Shown here: positions 42,339 through 50,561 of the stretch, piece after piece
Position numbering within the stretch: position 1 is the stretch's first letter
Layout of the letters: each line of letters begins with the position of its first letter
Source: Pandoraea sputorum
GTDB lineage: Bacteria; Pseudomonadota; Gammaproteobacteria; Burkholderiales; Burkholderiaceae
Assembly: GCF_000814845.2 (NCBI RefSeq)
Contig: NZ_CP010431.2
Location: 1,922,001 to 1,986,000 of the forward strand
DNA: 64,000 nt
Direction: 5' to 3'
Position numbers and translations under genes: made by a program
The notes under the pieces: model-generated
Seen by the model: the letters and a program-made list of their open reading frames with translations, nothing else
The model's database searches: none
Told to the model about the DNA's origin: nothing

Positions 42339-43253
42339 ATGCAGTTCTTCTTCGAAATCCTGATCGGCGGGCTGCTCTCGGGCGTGATGTATTCGCTCGT
42401 GGCGCTGGGCTTCGTCCTGATCTTCAAGGCGTCCGGCGTGTTCAATTTTGCGCAGGGCGCGATGGTGTACTTCGCGGCCTTGTCGGTCGTCGGTCTCATG
42501 GAGCGTGGCTTGCCGCTGTGGGCGGCAGCCATCGGCGCGTTCGTCGTCATGGTGCTGATGAGCATGGCGACGGAGCGCTTCGTGTTGCGCAAGCTCGTGA
42601 ATCAGTCGCCCATCACGCTGTTCATGGCGACCATCGGCCTGTCGTTCTTCCTCGAAGGTCTTGCCCCGCTTCTGTGGGGCAACGAAGTGCGTCCGTTGTC
42701 GCTGGGCATCGTGGACGAACCCATCGCCTCGATCATGGATTCGACGGGCGTGCTGGTGAGCAGCTTCGACCTCGCGGCCGCCGGGATCGCCGCAGTGCTG
42801 GTCGCGTTGCTTGCCCTGTTCTTTAAGGCGACGAGCATCGGTCGGGCGCTGCGGGCGGTCGCCGACGACCATCAGGCGGCGCTCTCGCTGGGCATTCCGT
42901 TGCAGCGCATCTGGGTGGTCGTGTGGAGCGTGTCGGGCTTCGTCGCGCTGGTAGCGGGCATGCTGTGGGGCTCGCGCAACGGCGTGCAGTTCGCGCTCAC
43001 GATGACCGCCCTCAAGGCGCTGCCCGTGCTGATTCTCGGTGGCTTTACGTCGATCCCCGGCGCGATTGTGGGCGGGCTGATCATCGGCGCGGCGGAAAAG
43101 CTCGCGGAGATCTACGTGCCGCAGCTGCTGCAAAGCCAGTTCGGCGGCAATTTCGGTGGCATCGAGGGCTGGTTCCCGTACGTCTTCGCACTGCTGTTCC
43201 TGCTGGTACGCCCGGAAGGGTTGTTCGGCGAACGGCACATCGATCGGGTCTGA
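42339..43253 (+). CDS. Branched-chain-type ABC transporter permease (LivH type)
   Basis: A 304-residue membrane protein with about eight hydrophobic helices. LivH-family markers are GGLLSGVMYSLVALGFVLIF at the start, VFNFAQGAMVYFAA, and the EAA-like segment GRALRAVADDHQAALSLGI (about 170-188) that contacts the ATPases. It ends with the family's GLIIGAAE and RPEGLFGE motifs. It forms the translocation pore with the LivM-type protein encoded next. Confidence 0.92.
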   Translation: MQFFFEILIGGLLSGVMYSLVALGFVLIFKASGVFNFAQGAMVYFAALSVVGLMERGLPLWAAAIGAFVVMVLMSMATERFVLRKLVNQSPITLFMATIGLSFFLEGLAPLLWGNEVRPLSLGIVDEPIASIMDSTGVLVSSFDLAAAGIAAVLVALLALFFKATSIGRALRAVADDHQAALSLGIPLQRIWVVVWSVSGFVALVAGMLWGSRNGVQFALTMTALKALPVLILGGFTSIPGAIVGGLIIGAAEKLAEIYVPQLLQSQFGGNFGGIEGWFPYVFALLFLLVRPEGLFGERHIDRV

Positions 43254-43272
43254 CCGGCGGCGACCGCATCGG

Positions 43273-43290
43273 TCATTCGAATCATTCGAA
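43273..43290. repeat. 9-bp tandem duplication between the two permease genes
   Basis: TCATTCGAA occurs twice in direct succession (43273-43281, 43282-43290) in the 76 bp between the LivH- and LivM-type genes. No function is apparent. Confidence 0.7.
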
Positions 43291-43329
43291 TCGGAAAGCA
43301 CTCGCAAGCATTCATCGCAGAGGCCACAC

Positions 43330-44406
43330 ATGTTCTATCGCGAAGCTGGGCAGTTCAAGACGTCCTACGTTGCCGACAGCCAGATTTTCCCGATCCGGCA
43401 AGACCGGATCGCCGTTTGCAGCCTGCTCGTCGTGGCGTTCGGCATCCTGCCGTGGATCGCCTCCGAGTACTGGCTGACGGCGATCCTCGTGCCATTCCTC
43501 GTGTTCTCGCTCGCGGCGCTCGGGCTGAATCTGCTGACAGGCTACGCAGGGCAACTGTCGCTCGGCACGGCGGCGTTCATGGCCGTGGGGGCTTATGCGT
43601 CCTATAACTTCCAGTTGCGTATCGAGGGCATGCCAATCCTGGCATCGTTCGCGCTGGGTGGCGTGTGTGCGGCGCTCGTGGGCATTGCGTTCGGTCTGCC
43701 GTCGCTGCGCATCAAGGGCTTCTATCTTGCGGTGGCCACGCTCGCCGCGCAATTCTTCGTGCTTTGGGTACTCACCAAATTCCCCTGGCTCTCGAACAAC
43801 AGTTCGTCGGGCGTGATCACGGCGCAGAAGATCTCGGTGTTCGGTGTGGACGTGGATACGCCGGTGCGCAAGTACCTGTTCGTGCTTGGTGTGGTCACGG
43901 TGATGGCACTGATCGCGAAGAATCTGGTGCGCTCGCACATTGGCCGCGCGTGGATGGCCGTGCGCGACATGGACGTCGCCGCCGAGGTCATCGGCATTCC
44001 GCTCATGCGGGTCAAACTGCTCGCCTTCGCGGTGAGTTCGTTCTACTGCGGCGTGGCAGGCGCGCTCTATGCTTACTGCTACCTCGGCTCCGTGGAGCCG
44101 GACGGCTTCTCGCTCGACCTGTCGTTCCGCATCCTGTTCATGATCATCATCGGCGGCGTGGGCAGCATTCTCGGCAGCTTCCTGGGCGCCGCGTTCATCT
44201 TGTTGCTGCCGATCTTGCTCGACAGTACGTTGCCGACGATTGCGACGTTCCTGCATTTGCCGTTCACCAACGCCACCGTCTCGCATATCCAGTTGATGGT
44301 GTTTGGCGGTCTCATCATCTTTTTCCTGATTGCCGAACCGCATGGGCTGGCGCGGCTCTGGCAGATTGCCAAGGAGAAGCTGCGCATCTGGCCTTTCCCG
44401 CATTGA
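43330..44406 (+). CDS. Branched-chain-type ABC transporter permease (LivM type)
   Basis: A 358-residue membrane protein. ATG 43330 is chosen: it opens the family-like N-terminus and has AGAGG upstream, whereas the frame before it is antisense-like read-through of the LivH gene. Motifs: LGLNLLTGYAGQLSLGTAAFMAVGAYA (about 60-86), then IGRAWMAVRDMDVAAEVIGI (the EAA-like ATPase contact, about 202-221) and a final IIGGVGSILGSFLGAAF. Length and topology are normal for LivM. It pairs with the LivH-type protein. Confidence 0.92.
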   Translation: MFYREAGQFKTSYVADSQIFPIRQDRIAVCSLLVVAFGILPWIASEYWLTAILVPFLVFSLAALGLNLLTGYAGQLSLGTAAFMAVGAYASYNFQLRIEGMPILASFALGGVCAALVGIAFGLPSLRIKGFYLAVATLAAQFFVLWVLTKFPWLSNNSSSGVITAQKISVFGVDVDTPVRKYLFVLGVVTVMALIAKNLVRSHIGRAWMAVRDMDVAAEVIGIPLMRVKLLAFAVSSFYCGVAGALYAYCYLGSVEPDGFSLDLSFRILFMIIIGGVGSILGSFLGAAFILLLPILLDSTLPTIATFLHLPFTNATVSHIQLMVFGGLIIFFLIAEPHGLARLWQIAKEKLRIWPFPH

Positions 44407-44476
44407 GGTTTACCTCGCCGACCCGCATTCTCGGCGAACGTTTGGTCATACACAAAACCACAGATGGAGACACAGC

Positions 44477-45811
44477 ATGAGCACGAAACAGTTGACGACA
44501 TCGTTGGGCTCGCTGGCGTTGGCGCTAGCGCTCGGCACGGGGGCGGTGGGGACGTCGTTCGCGCAGTCGAACGATCAGTTCATCGCACTGGCTGATTATC
44601 GCGTTGGCCCGTACGGCGCGAACGGTCAATCGTTCTACGGCGGGTTCATCGACTATCTGCAATACGTGAACCTGAAGAACGGCGGCGTGAACGGCGTGAA
44701 GCTCACGTGGGAAGAGTGCGAGACCGAGTACAACAACGCCAAGGGCGTGGAGTGCTACGAGCGTCTCAAAGGCAAGAACCCGGTGACGAAGGGCACCGCT
44801 TATCACACGATGGCGACGGGCATCTCCTACGCACTGATCGACAAGACCGCAACCGATCAGGTGCCGCTCGTGATGATGGGTTACGGGCGCACCGACGCGG
44901 TCGACGGCAGCGTGTTCCCGTGGGCTTTCCCACTGGTGACGACTTACCAGATGCAGGCGTCCGCCATCATCAAGTTCCTCGCCGACAAGAACGGCGGGTC
45001 GCTCAACGGCAAGAAGATCGTCTTCCTGTATCACGACTCGGCATATGGCAAAGAGCCGATTGTCGCGATGCAAGCCGAGTCCAAGATCAACAAGTTCAAC
45101 CTGATCGAGATTCCGGTCGCGCACCCGGGCAACGAGCAGGGCGCGCAGTGGCTGCGCATTCGTCAGGAGAACCCGGATTACGTCGTGTTCTGGGGCTGGG
45201 GGGTGATGAACCAGACGGCGCTCAAGGCCGCGCAGAAGGTCGGCTATCCGCGCGAGAAGATCGTCGGCAGCTGGTGGGCCGGTTCGGAAGAAGACACGAT
45301 CCCCGCAGGTCCGGCAGCCAAGGGCTACATGAGCGCGACGTGGAACGTGGCGGGTAAGCAGGTGCCGCTGATCGCCGACATCGAAAAGGTGGTCTACGGC
45401 GCGGGCAAGGGGAATATGCAAGACCCCTCGAAGGTCGGCTCGGTGCTGTACAACCGTGGCGTCTCGGCGGCGGTGGCGACGGTCGAAGCGCTGAACACCG
45501 CGCAGAACAAGTTCGGCAAGGGCAAGGTGTCGACGCCGGTGCAGGTGCGCTGGGCGTTCGAGAACCTGAACATCGACGCGGCACGCCTGAAGGCGCTGGG
45601 TGCAACGGGTCTGCTGCCGGACATCAAGACGAGCTGCGAAGACCACGAAGGCTCGGGCAAGGTCCGCATCCAGCAATGGGATGGCGCGAAGTGGGTGATG
45701 GTGTCCGACTGGATCGAAGGCAATCGCCGTCTGATTCACCCGCTGTTCGAAGCGTCGGCCAAGCAGTACGCCAAGGAGAAGGGCATTACGCCGGCTTGCT
45801 ACAAGGGCTGA
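44477..45811 (+). CDS. Branched-chain-type ABC transporter substrate-binding protein
   Basis: A 444-residue periplasmic binding protein with a Sec signal peptide (MSTKQLTTSLGSLALALALG, cleavage after SFAQ). ATG 44477 is used, as the upstream frame is non-homologous. The mature protein begins ALADYRVGPYGANGQSFYGGFIDYLQYVNLKNGG and continues TWEECETEYNNAKGVECYERLK. This is the class I binding-protein pattern of the ABC subset used for aromatic and other carboxylates rather than LivK proper (longer, with paired cysteines). It determines what the transporter imports; the ligand is not readable by eye. A hairpin follows the gene, which usually gives the binding protein higher expression than downstream genes. 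Confidence 0.9.
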   Translation: MSTKQLTTSLGSLALALALGTGAVGTSFAQSNDQFIALADYRVGPYGANGQSFYGGFIDYLQYVNLKNGGVNGVKLTWEECETEYNNAKGVECYERLKGKNPVTKGTAYHTMATGISYALIDKTATDQVPLVMMGYGRTDAVDGSVFPWAFPLVTTYQMQASAIIKFLADKNGGSLNGKKIVFLYHDSAYGKEPIVAMQAESKINKFNLIEIPVAHPGNEQGAQWLRIRQENPDYVVFWGWGVMNQTALKAAQKVGYPREKIVGSWWAGSEEDTIPAGPAAKGYMSATWNVAGKQVPLIADIEKVVYGAGKGNMQDPSKVGSVLYNRGVSAAVATVEALNTAQNKFGKGKVSTPVQVRWAFENLNIDAARLKALGATGLLPDIKTSCEDHEGSGKVRIQQWDGAKWVMVSDWIEGNRRLIHPLFEASAKQYAKEKGITPACYKG

Positions 45812-45864
45812 TGAAGGGCTGATGAAGGGTTGAGGATCCGCTGCCGGTGACGCACGCCGGCAGC
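45803..45864 (+). other. Tandem repeat and mRNA hairpin after the binding-protein gene
   Basis: Two exact copies plus one diverged copy of AAGGGCTGATG (45803-45835) span the stop codon and repeat the in-frame TGA region. A perfect 8-bp stem follows, GCTGCCGG (45840-45847) / CCGGCAGC (45857-45864). With no T-run it is more likely an RNA-stabilising intra-operon hairpin protecting the binding-protein message than a terminator. Confidence 0.55.
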
Positions 45865-45883
45865 ACCGATTTCGGAGTGATGC

Positions 45884-46696
45884 ATGGAAGCGAGTTTGCG
45901 CGTCAACAACATCGAAGTCATTTACGACCACGTCATTCTGGTGCTCAAGGGCGTGTCGCTGATCGTGCCCGAGGGCAAGATCGTGGCGCTGCTCGGGGCC
46001 AACGGCGCGGGCAAGAGCACAACGCTCAAGGCCATTTCGAATCTGCTGCATGCCGAGCGCGGCGAGGTGACGAAGGGCACCATCGACTATCGCGGCGAGC
46101 GGGTCGAGCAACTGACGCCCAACGGACTGGTCAAGCGCGGTGTGATTCAGGTGATGGAGGGGCGTCACTGCTTCGGGCATCTGACCATCGAAGAGAATCT
46201 GCTGACGGGCGGCTATGTGCGGCATGCGTCGCGCAGCGCGCAGCAGCACGCGTTGGAGCGCATCTACGCCTACTTCCCGCGTCTGAAGACGCGACGCAAG
46301 TCGCAGGCGGGTTACACCTCCGGAGGCGAGCAGCAGATGTGCGCCATCGGCCGCGCGATGATGGCCCAGCCGTCGATGATTCTGCTCGACGAGCCGTCGA
46401 TGGGGCTCGCGCCGCAGATCGTCGAGGAGATTTTCACGATCGTGCGCGACCTGAATCAGCGCGAGAACGTCAGTTTCCTGCTTGCAGAGCAGAACACAAT
46501 GGCCGCGCTGCGCTATGCGGACTACGGCTACATCCTCGAGAACGGGCGTGTCGTGATGGATGGCGATGCGACGTCGCTGCGCGATAACGAGGACGTCAAG
46601 GAGTTCTATCTGGGCATCGCCAAAGACGGTGCGAGCAGCGCGGGGAGCTTCCGCAACGTCAAGAGCTACCGGCGGCGCAAGCGCTGGATTGCCTGA
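45884..46696 (+). CDS. Branched-chain-type ABC transporter ATP-binding protein (LivF type)
   Basis: A 270-residue ATPase with Walker A GANGAGKST, signature YTSGGEQQMCAIGRAM, Walker B MILLDEPSMGLAP and the LivF-typical GVIQVMEGRHCFGHLTIEENL (about 86-106). It joins the LivG-type ATPase to drive the transporter. The C-terminal tail (YRRRKRWIA) is basic and a little longer than LivF. CGGAG precedes the ATG. Confidence 0.92.
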   Translation: MEASLRVNNIEVIYDHVILVLKGVSLIVPEGKIVALLGANGAGKSTTLKAISNLLHAERGEVTKGTIDYRGERVEQLTPNGLVKRGVIQVMEGRHCFGHLTIEENLLTGGYVRHASRSAQQHALERIYAYFPRLKTRRKSQAGYTSGGEQQMCAIGRAMMAQPSMILLDEPSMGLAPQIVEEIFTIVRDLNQRENVSFLLAEQNTMAALRYADYGYILENGRVVMDGDATSLRDNEDVKEFYLGIAKDGASSAGSFRNVKSYRRRKRWIA

Positions 46697-46749
46697 GCGC
46701 GTGCGTGTTCAGGCGAGTCGCGCACTCGCGCTTGTTCGTCAATCCGCTT

Positions 46750-46788
46750 CGTTAATCTTCATCGTTAATCCTCATCGTTGATCCGTTG
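46750..46788. repeat. 13-bp imperfect tandem repeat before the PaaK-like gene
   Basis: CGTTAATCTTCAT, CGTTAATCCTCAT and a third diverged unit run directly into the start codon of the next gene. They occupy the place of a Shine-Dalgarno, which is not otherwise evident, so they may influence translation of the last gene. Confidence 0.6.
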
Positions 46789-46790
46789 AT

Positions 46791-48029
46791 ATGAACGATT
46801 ACTTCGACACGCTGGAAATTCGTGCGCCAGAGGTTCGCGAGAAGGCGTTGCTGGCGGCGCTTGCGGCGCAGGTCTCGCATGCCCGCACGCATGCCGCCTA
46901 CTTTTCCGAAGCGCTAAGCGATATCGACGCGGGCGAGATCGACTCGCGCGATGCGCTGGCCGGATTGCCCGTCACCCGCAAATCGGATCTGACGGCGTTT
47001 CAGGTGCGTCATCCGCCGCTCGGCGGTCTGAACGCCACGCCCGTGAGCGGCCTCGCGCACGTCTACCAGTCGCCGGGTCCGATCTACGAACCGGACGGGC
47101 GCGGTAGCGACTGGTGGCGCTTTGCCCGCGCGATGTACGCGGCAGGGCTGCGTCCGGGTGATCTGGTCTACAACACATACTCGTATCACTTCACCCCCGC
47201 TGGCATGATGATCGAGACGGGGGCGGCACGGCTGGGATGTTGCGTATTCCCCGCTGGCGTGGGGCAGACGGAACTGCAACTGGAAGCGATTCGGCACCTG
47301 AAGCCGGGCGCCTATGCGGGCACGCCGTCGTTCCTGAAGATATTGATCGAGAAGGGTGAAGCGGCCGGGGCGGACCTCAGTTGCATTCGTCGCGCCACGC
47401 TTTCGGGCGAAGCGTTGCCGCCGTCGCTGCGCGAGTGGTTCAACGGGCGGGGGATTACGGCGCGCCAGTTGTACGGCACTGCGGACCTGGGGCTGATCGC
47501 CTTCGAGAGCGACGCACAAGCCGGGCTGATCGTCGACGAAAACGTGCTGGTGGAACTGGTCGAGCCGGGCGGCACAAAGCCAGTGCCGGACGGCGAAATC
47601 GGCGAAGTCGTGGTGACGAACTTCAATCCGGATTACCCGCTGATTCGCTTCGCGACCGGCGACCTGTCGGCGGTGGAGGCAGGCATCAGTCCTTGCGGGC
47701 GAACGAACATGCGTCTCAAGGGCTGGCTCGGGCGCGCGGATCAGACCGTGAAGGTGCGCGGCATGTTCGTGCATCCCGGGCAAATCGGCGAGATTGGCAA
47801 ACGCTACCCGGAGCTGGTGCGGTTGCGTCTGCGTGTGGAAGGACGAGTGGGCGACGACCGCATGCGCCTGCTGTGCGAGACGAACGATACGCCGCCGGAG
47901 GGACTGGCGGTACGTTTGCAAGAGACGTTGCGCGATGTGACGCGACTGCGCGGTGAGGTGGATTTCGTCGCTGTCGGGTCGCTGCCGACCGATGGCAAAC
48001 TAGTGGAGGATGCGCGGGCCTACGACTGA
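46791..48029 (+). CDS. PaaK-like (phenylacetate-CoA ligase family) protein with altered P-loop
   Basis: A 412-residue adenylate-forming protein, last gene of the operon. PaaK family features: PVTRKSDL near 62, AYAGTPSFLKIL (about 172-183), ATLSGEALPPSLREWF, RQLYGTADLGLIAFE, then RFATGDLS and LKGWLGRADQTVKVRGMFVHP near the C-terminus. Where PaaK has its Ser/Thr/Gly-rich ATP loop (SSGTTG-type), this protein reads VYQSPGPIYEPDG (about 91-103). The region is not disrupted and the frame is intact, so it looks like a distinct subfamily rather than a broken gene. It may ligate an acid to CoA as the acyl-CoA synthetase does, or have a related role; the phosphate contacts must differ from PaaK. Confidence 0.85.
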   Translation: MNDYFDTLEIRAPEVREKALLAALAAQVSHARTHAAYFSEALSDIDAGEIDSRDALAGLPVTRKSDLTAFQVRHPPLGGLNATPVSGLAHVYQSPGPIYEPDGRGSDWWRFARAMYAAGLRPGDLVYNTYSYHFTPAGMMIETGAARLGCCVFPAGVGQTELQLEAIRHLKPGAYAGTPSFLKILIEKGEAAGADLSCIRRATLSGEALPPSLREWFNGRGITARQLYGTADLGLIAFESDAQAGLIVDENVLVELVEPGGTKPVPDGEIGEVVVTNFNPDYPLIRFATGDLSAVEAGISPCGRTNMRLKGWLGRADQTVKVRGMFVHPGQIGEIGKRYPELVRLRLRVEGRVGDDRMRLLCETNDTPPEGLAVRLQETLRDVTRLRGEVDFVAVGSLPTDGKLVEDARAYD

Positions 48030-48053
48030 CGCATCGGACTATCGGAAGTCCCC

Positions 48054-48089
48054 GAAGCGCGCGTGATATCGACGATATCCGCGCGCTTC
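48054..48089. terminator. Strong hairpin terminating the carboxylate uptake operon
   Basis: GAAGCGCGCG (48054-48063) pairs perfectly with CGCGCGCTTC (48080-48089); inside, GATATC (48065-48070) pairs with GATATC (48074-48079), leaving a three-base loop and one bulged T. It lies 25 bp after the PaaK-like stop and before the convergent transporter remnant, so it can serve both strands. The T-run is weak. Confidence 0.75.
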
Positions 48090-48108
48090 CTTGCTTCTGG
48101 TTATCGCC

Positions 48109-48903
48109 TTACGACAGTGCGGTCGACGACGGCGCGCTGACCGCGTCCGATGCCTGCGTCACCCGGCGGTGCTTCGTTCCGGCGAGCAGAATGCCGAGCG
48201 CCGCGAGCATGGCCGGTATCGCCAGAATCGTGAACAGCCCGGCGTTGCTCCAGCCCGCCGCCAGCAGGAGCGCCCCGCCGAACGATCCCGCGACGGCACC
48301 GATGCGGCCGATGCCAAGCGCCCAGGCCACGCCCGTCGCCCGATTCGACGTCGGGTAATACGCCGACGCAATCACGTTTGCGCAGACCTGTGAACCGCTC
48401 ACGCAAAATCCCGTGATGAAGATGCCCACTGCCAGCCAGATTGCGCTCTCGGTCAGCGCCAGCGACGCCAGCGAAGCCGCCCCGAGCAGATAGGCCACCG
48501 CAACGACCTTGTACGGATGGAAGCGATCGATCAGCACGCCCAGCACAATCGCGCCCAGTACACCGCCCCCTTGCAGCAGCCCGGCAAACATCGACGCCTG
48601 TTTAAGCGTCAGCCCGCTACGTTCCGCGAGAATCGGCAGCCAGTTGATGAGCAGGTACAGGAGCAACAGGCTCATGAAGAACGCCAGCCAGAGCAGCAAC
48701 GTGCCGCGCCGGTAGTCGCGGTGAAACAGTTGCACGACGGGCGAGGACGGCAGACGGTCATCGGCGGCGCTGTACGTCTGACCGGCGACGACAAGGCCTG
48801 GCGCTACGCGTTTGAGCGTCGCGGCGATCTGCGCCTGCGTGCCGCCCCGGATCGCGAGAAAGCGCACCGACTCCGGCAGCGTGAACCAAAGCACCGGCAC
48901 GAG
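48109..48903 (-). pseudogene. AAHS-family aromatic acid:H+ symporter, C-terminal half only
   Basis: About 265 residues match the second half of PcaK/BenK-like MFS transporters: the mid-loop LPESVRFLAIRGG, YRRGTLLLWLAFFMSLLLLYLLINWLP (helix 7), GVLGAIVLGVLIDRF (the second MFS loop motif), GFCVSGSQVCANVIASAYYPTSNRATGVAWALGIGRIGA and the last helices. Helices 1-6, including the first signature loop and the substrate motif, are missing. The homology begins exactly where coding sequence of the opposing TetR gene ends (about 48903), and the residues an annotator would place before it (to 49008) are antisense TetR. It is therefore a truncated remnant. It may once have carried an aromatic acid related to the neighbouring operon's substrate. 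Confidence 0.85.
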
Positions 48904-49564
48904 CGACGCGTTGCGGGAGAACATTCTGGAAGTCGCGACGCGGCTGTTCATCGAACGGGGATTCGACGGCACGAGCTTTAACGACATTGCCGACGTAGTG
49001 GGCGTCACGCGTCCAGCGCTTTACTACTACTTCAAGAGCAAGGAAGCGATTCTGGAAGTGCTGACGGCGGTTGTGACGCGGGCGGCGGGGGAGTTGGCGT
49101 CGGAGGCGGTGCCGGACGATCTGCGACAACCGTCGGCGATGCTGCGGCATCTGGTGCTGCGTCACGCGCATCTGATCCTGACGCACCCGCTGCAATTTCG
49201 CGTGGTCGAGCGCAACGAGGACAATCTGCCACCCGAGCAGCGCCAGTTGGCGGAGCAGTCACGGCGTGCGGTGCTGGAGCAGTTCCGTCACGCGATCGAG
49301 CTGGGCATCGAGCGCGGTCAGTTTCGGGTGATGGATGCGAAGGTCGCCGCGTTCTCGATCATCGGCATGTGCAACTGGACGGCGTGGTGGTTCACGCCGA
49401 CGGGCTCGCGAAATGCGGAGGAAATTGCGGCGCAGATCGCCGACATGGCGCTGCGTTCCGTCGAACAGGATTCGACGCGGCAGCTTGGCGAACAGGGCGC
49501 TGCGGGCGTGCTGAAGCTGTTACGGGACGATCTGGATTTGCTTGAGCGGCATATCAAGCGATGA
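48881..49564 (+). CDS. TetR/AcrR-family regulator, 5' end possibly altered by deletion
   Basis: About 227 residues. The N-terminal helix-turn-helix is intact (LRENILEVATRLFIERGFDGTSFNDIADVVGVTRPALYYYFKSKEAIL). The C-terminal ligand domain includes LRHLVLRHAHLILTHPLQFRVVERNEDNLP and MCNWTAWWFTP, similar to regulators of acyl-CoA or aromatic catabolism. Recognisable TetR sequence starts near 48904, directly abutting the truncated transporter on the other strand. The only start codons (GTG 48881, TTG 48812) lie in transporter-derived sequence and lack a Shine-Dalgarno. The original start may have been lost, in which case expression is doubtful. The 164 bp after the gene show nothing notable. Confidence 0.78.
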   Translation: MNQSTGTSDALRENILEVATRLFIERGFDGTSFNDIADVVGVTRPALYYYFKSKEAILEVLTAVVTRAAGELASEAVPDDLRQPSAMLRHLVLRHAHLILTHPLQFRVVERNEDNLPPEQRQLAEQSRRAVLEQFRHAIELGIERGQFRVMDAKVAAFSIIGMCNWTAWWFTPTGSRNAEEIAAQIADMALRSVEQDSTRQLGEQGAAGVLKLLRDDLDLLERHIKR

Positions 49565-49728
49565 GCATCCCGCAATCGCTTCAGATCGGGTCGACGGTTT
49601 GCGCATCGATCACATCGCGCAACCGGGCGCTGGATGGATCGATCCAGTCCTTCCCAATTCGCGTCATCCGATGAGTTGGACATCGGAACCGTGGCGCGAA
49701 CTTCGGACGGTTCGATAGGGGCGGGTAT

Positions 49729-50349
49729 TTAGTGTCCTGCACCTTGCGCGAGTGAACGCAGCAGCGTCGGCACTTTGTCCTTGCTCGTCGTCTGCACGCG
49801 GGCGATCAGCGCGTGGTCCACGTGCCTGAGGCCGTAGGTGCGCGAGATGTCGTCGTGCATCCGACGCCAGAGGTGCGTCGTCATCTCGGCGTCGACCATC
49901 GCCCGGTGGGCACGACCGGTCTTCGGGAGCTGGAGGAGATCGGCGAGGCTGGAGAGGCGGTGATTCTGGGCGTGAGGGTAGAGGCGTCTGGCGGTCAGCA
50001 TCGTGCAGGCGAAGACGTGATCCGAGCGCGCGCCCAGCATGGCGAGTTCGGCTTGCCAGAAACGCTTGTCGAACCCGGCGTTGTGCGCGACGACCGGACA
50101 GTTGCCGACGAACTGTGCAGCCTCGCGCATGACCTGCGAGACGGGCGGTGCCGCTGCGATCATGTCGTTGGTAATGCCCGTGAGCGCGGCGACATCGGAC
50201 GGAATGCGCCGTCCGGCATTCATCAGACTCTGGTAACGATCGACGATCTGGCCGTCGCGCAGCAGGATGACGGCGATTTCGGTTGCCCGGTCGCCTTGCG
50301 TGGGCGAAAGGCCGGTGGTTTCAAAGTCGAGGATCGCTACGGTTTGCAT
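49729..50349 (-). CDS. DEDDh-family 3'-5' exonuclease (DnaQ-like)
   Basis: A 206-residue exonuclease. All DEDDh motifs are present: ExoI ILDFETTGL (Asp8, Glu10), ExoII VVAHNAGFDKRFW (Asp near 93) and ExoIII HRAMVDAEMTTHLW with the general-base His and final Asp (about 147-152). The protein is a single domain, like the proofreading-type or RNase T-like exonucleases that exist apart from DNA polymerase III. The frame ends GAGH without a polymerase-binding extension. It is a lone gene, transcribed towards the TetR gene, and separated from acnB by a terminator hairpin. Confidence 0.88.
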   Translation of the reverse strand: MQTVAILDFETTGLSPTQGDRATEIAVILLRDGQIVDRYQSLMNAGRRIPSDVAALTGITNDMIAAAPPVSQVMREAAQFVGNCPVVAHNAGFDKRFWQAELAMLGARSDHVFACTMLTARRLYPHAQNHRLSSLADLLQLPKTGRAHRAMVDAEMTTHLWRRMHDDISRTYGLRHVDHALIARVQTTSKDKVPTLLRSLAQGAGH

Positions 50350-50466
50350 GCCACATCTCGTGAGTATGTCGTCCCGCAGATGGCACTTCGGGGCGTCGTC
50401 AAAAATCTGCCCGTGATTTTACAGGGCTTCGGAAATGGCCTGTCGCGTGTCCGGTGTGGTCAATAA

Positions 50467-50503
50467 AAAAGGCGTCGCAAGCATTTCACTTGCGACGCCT
50501 TTT
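50467..50503. terminator. Bidirectional terminator of acnB
   Basis: A 15-bp perfect stem, AAAAGGCGTCGCAAG (50467-50481) / CTTGCGACGCCTTTT (50489-50503), with a seven-base loop. The A- and T-runs make it a rho-independent terminator in both directions. It terminates acnB on the minus strand and lies upstream of the exonuclease gene, shielding it. Confidence 0.95.
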
Positions 50504-50561
50504 CGTTGGCTACGGCAGCGGTGCTACGACGCCATCTGCACGCCGTAGCCCGACATCACGC

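Noticed and set aside
46791..48029. Treating the PaaK-like gene as a pseudogene because of the missing P-loop
   Set aside because: The frame is full, all other family blocks are intact and it sits at the end of a well-ordered operon; a divergent subfamily is more likely.
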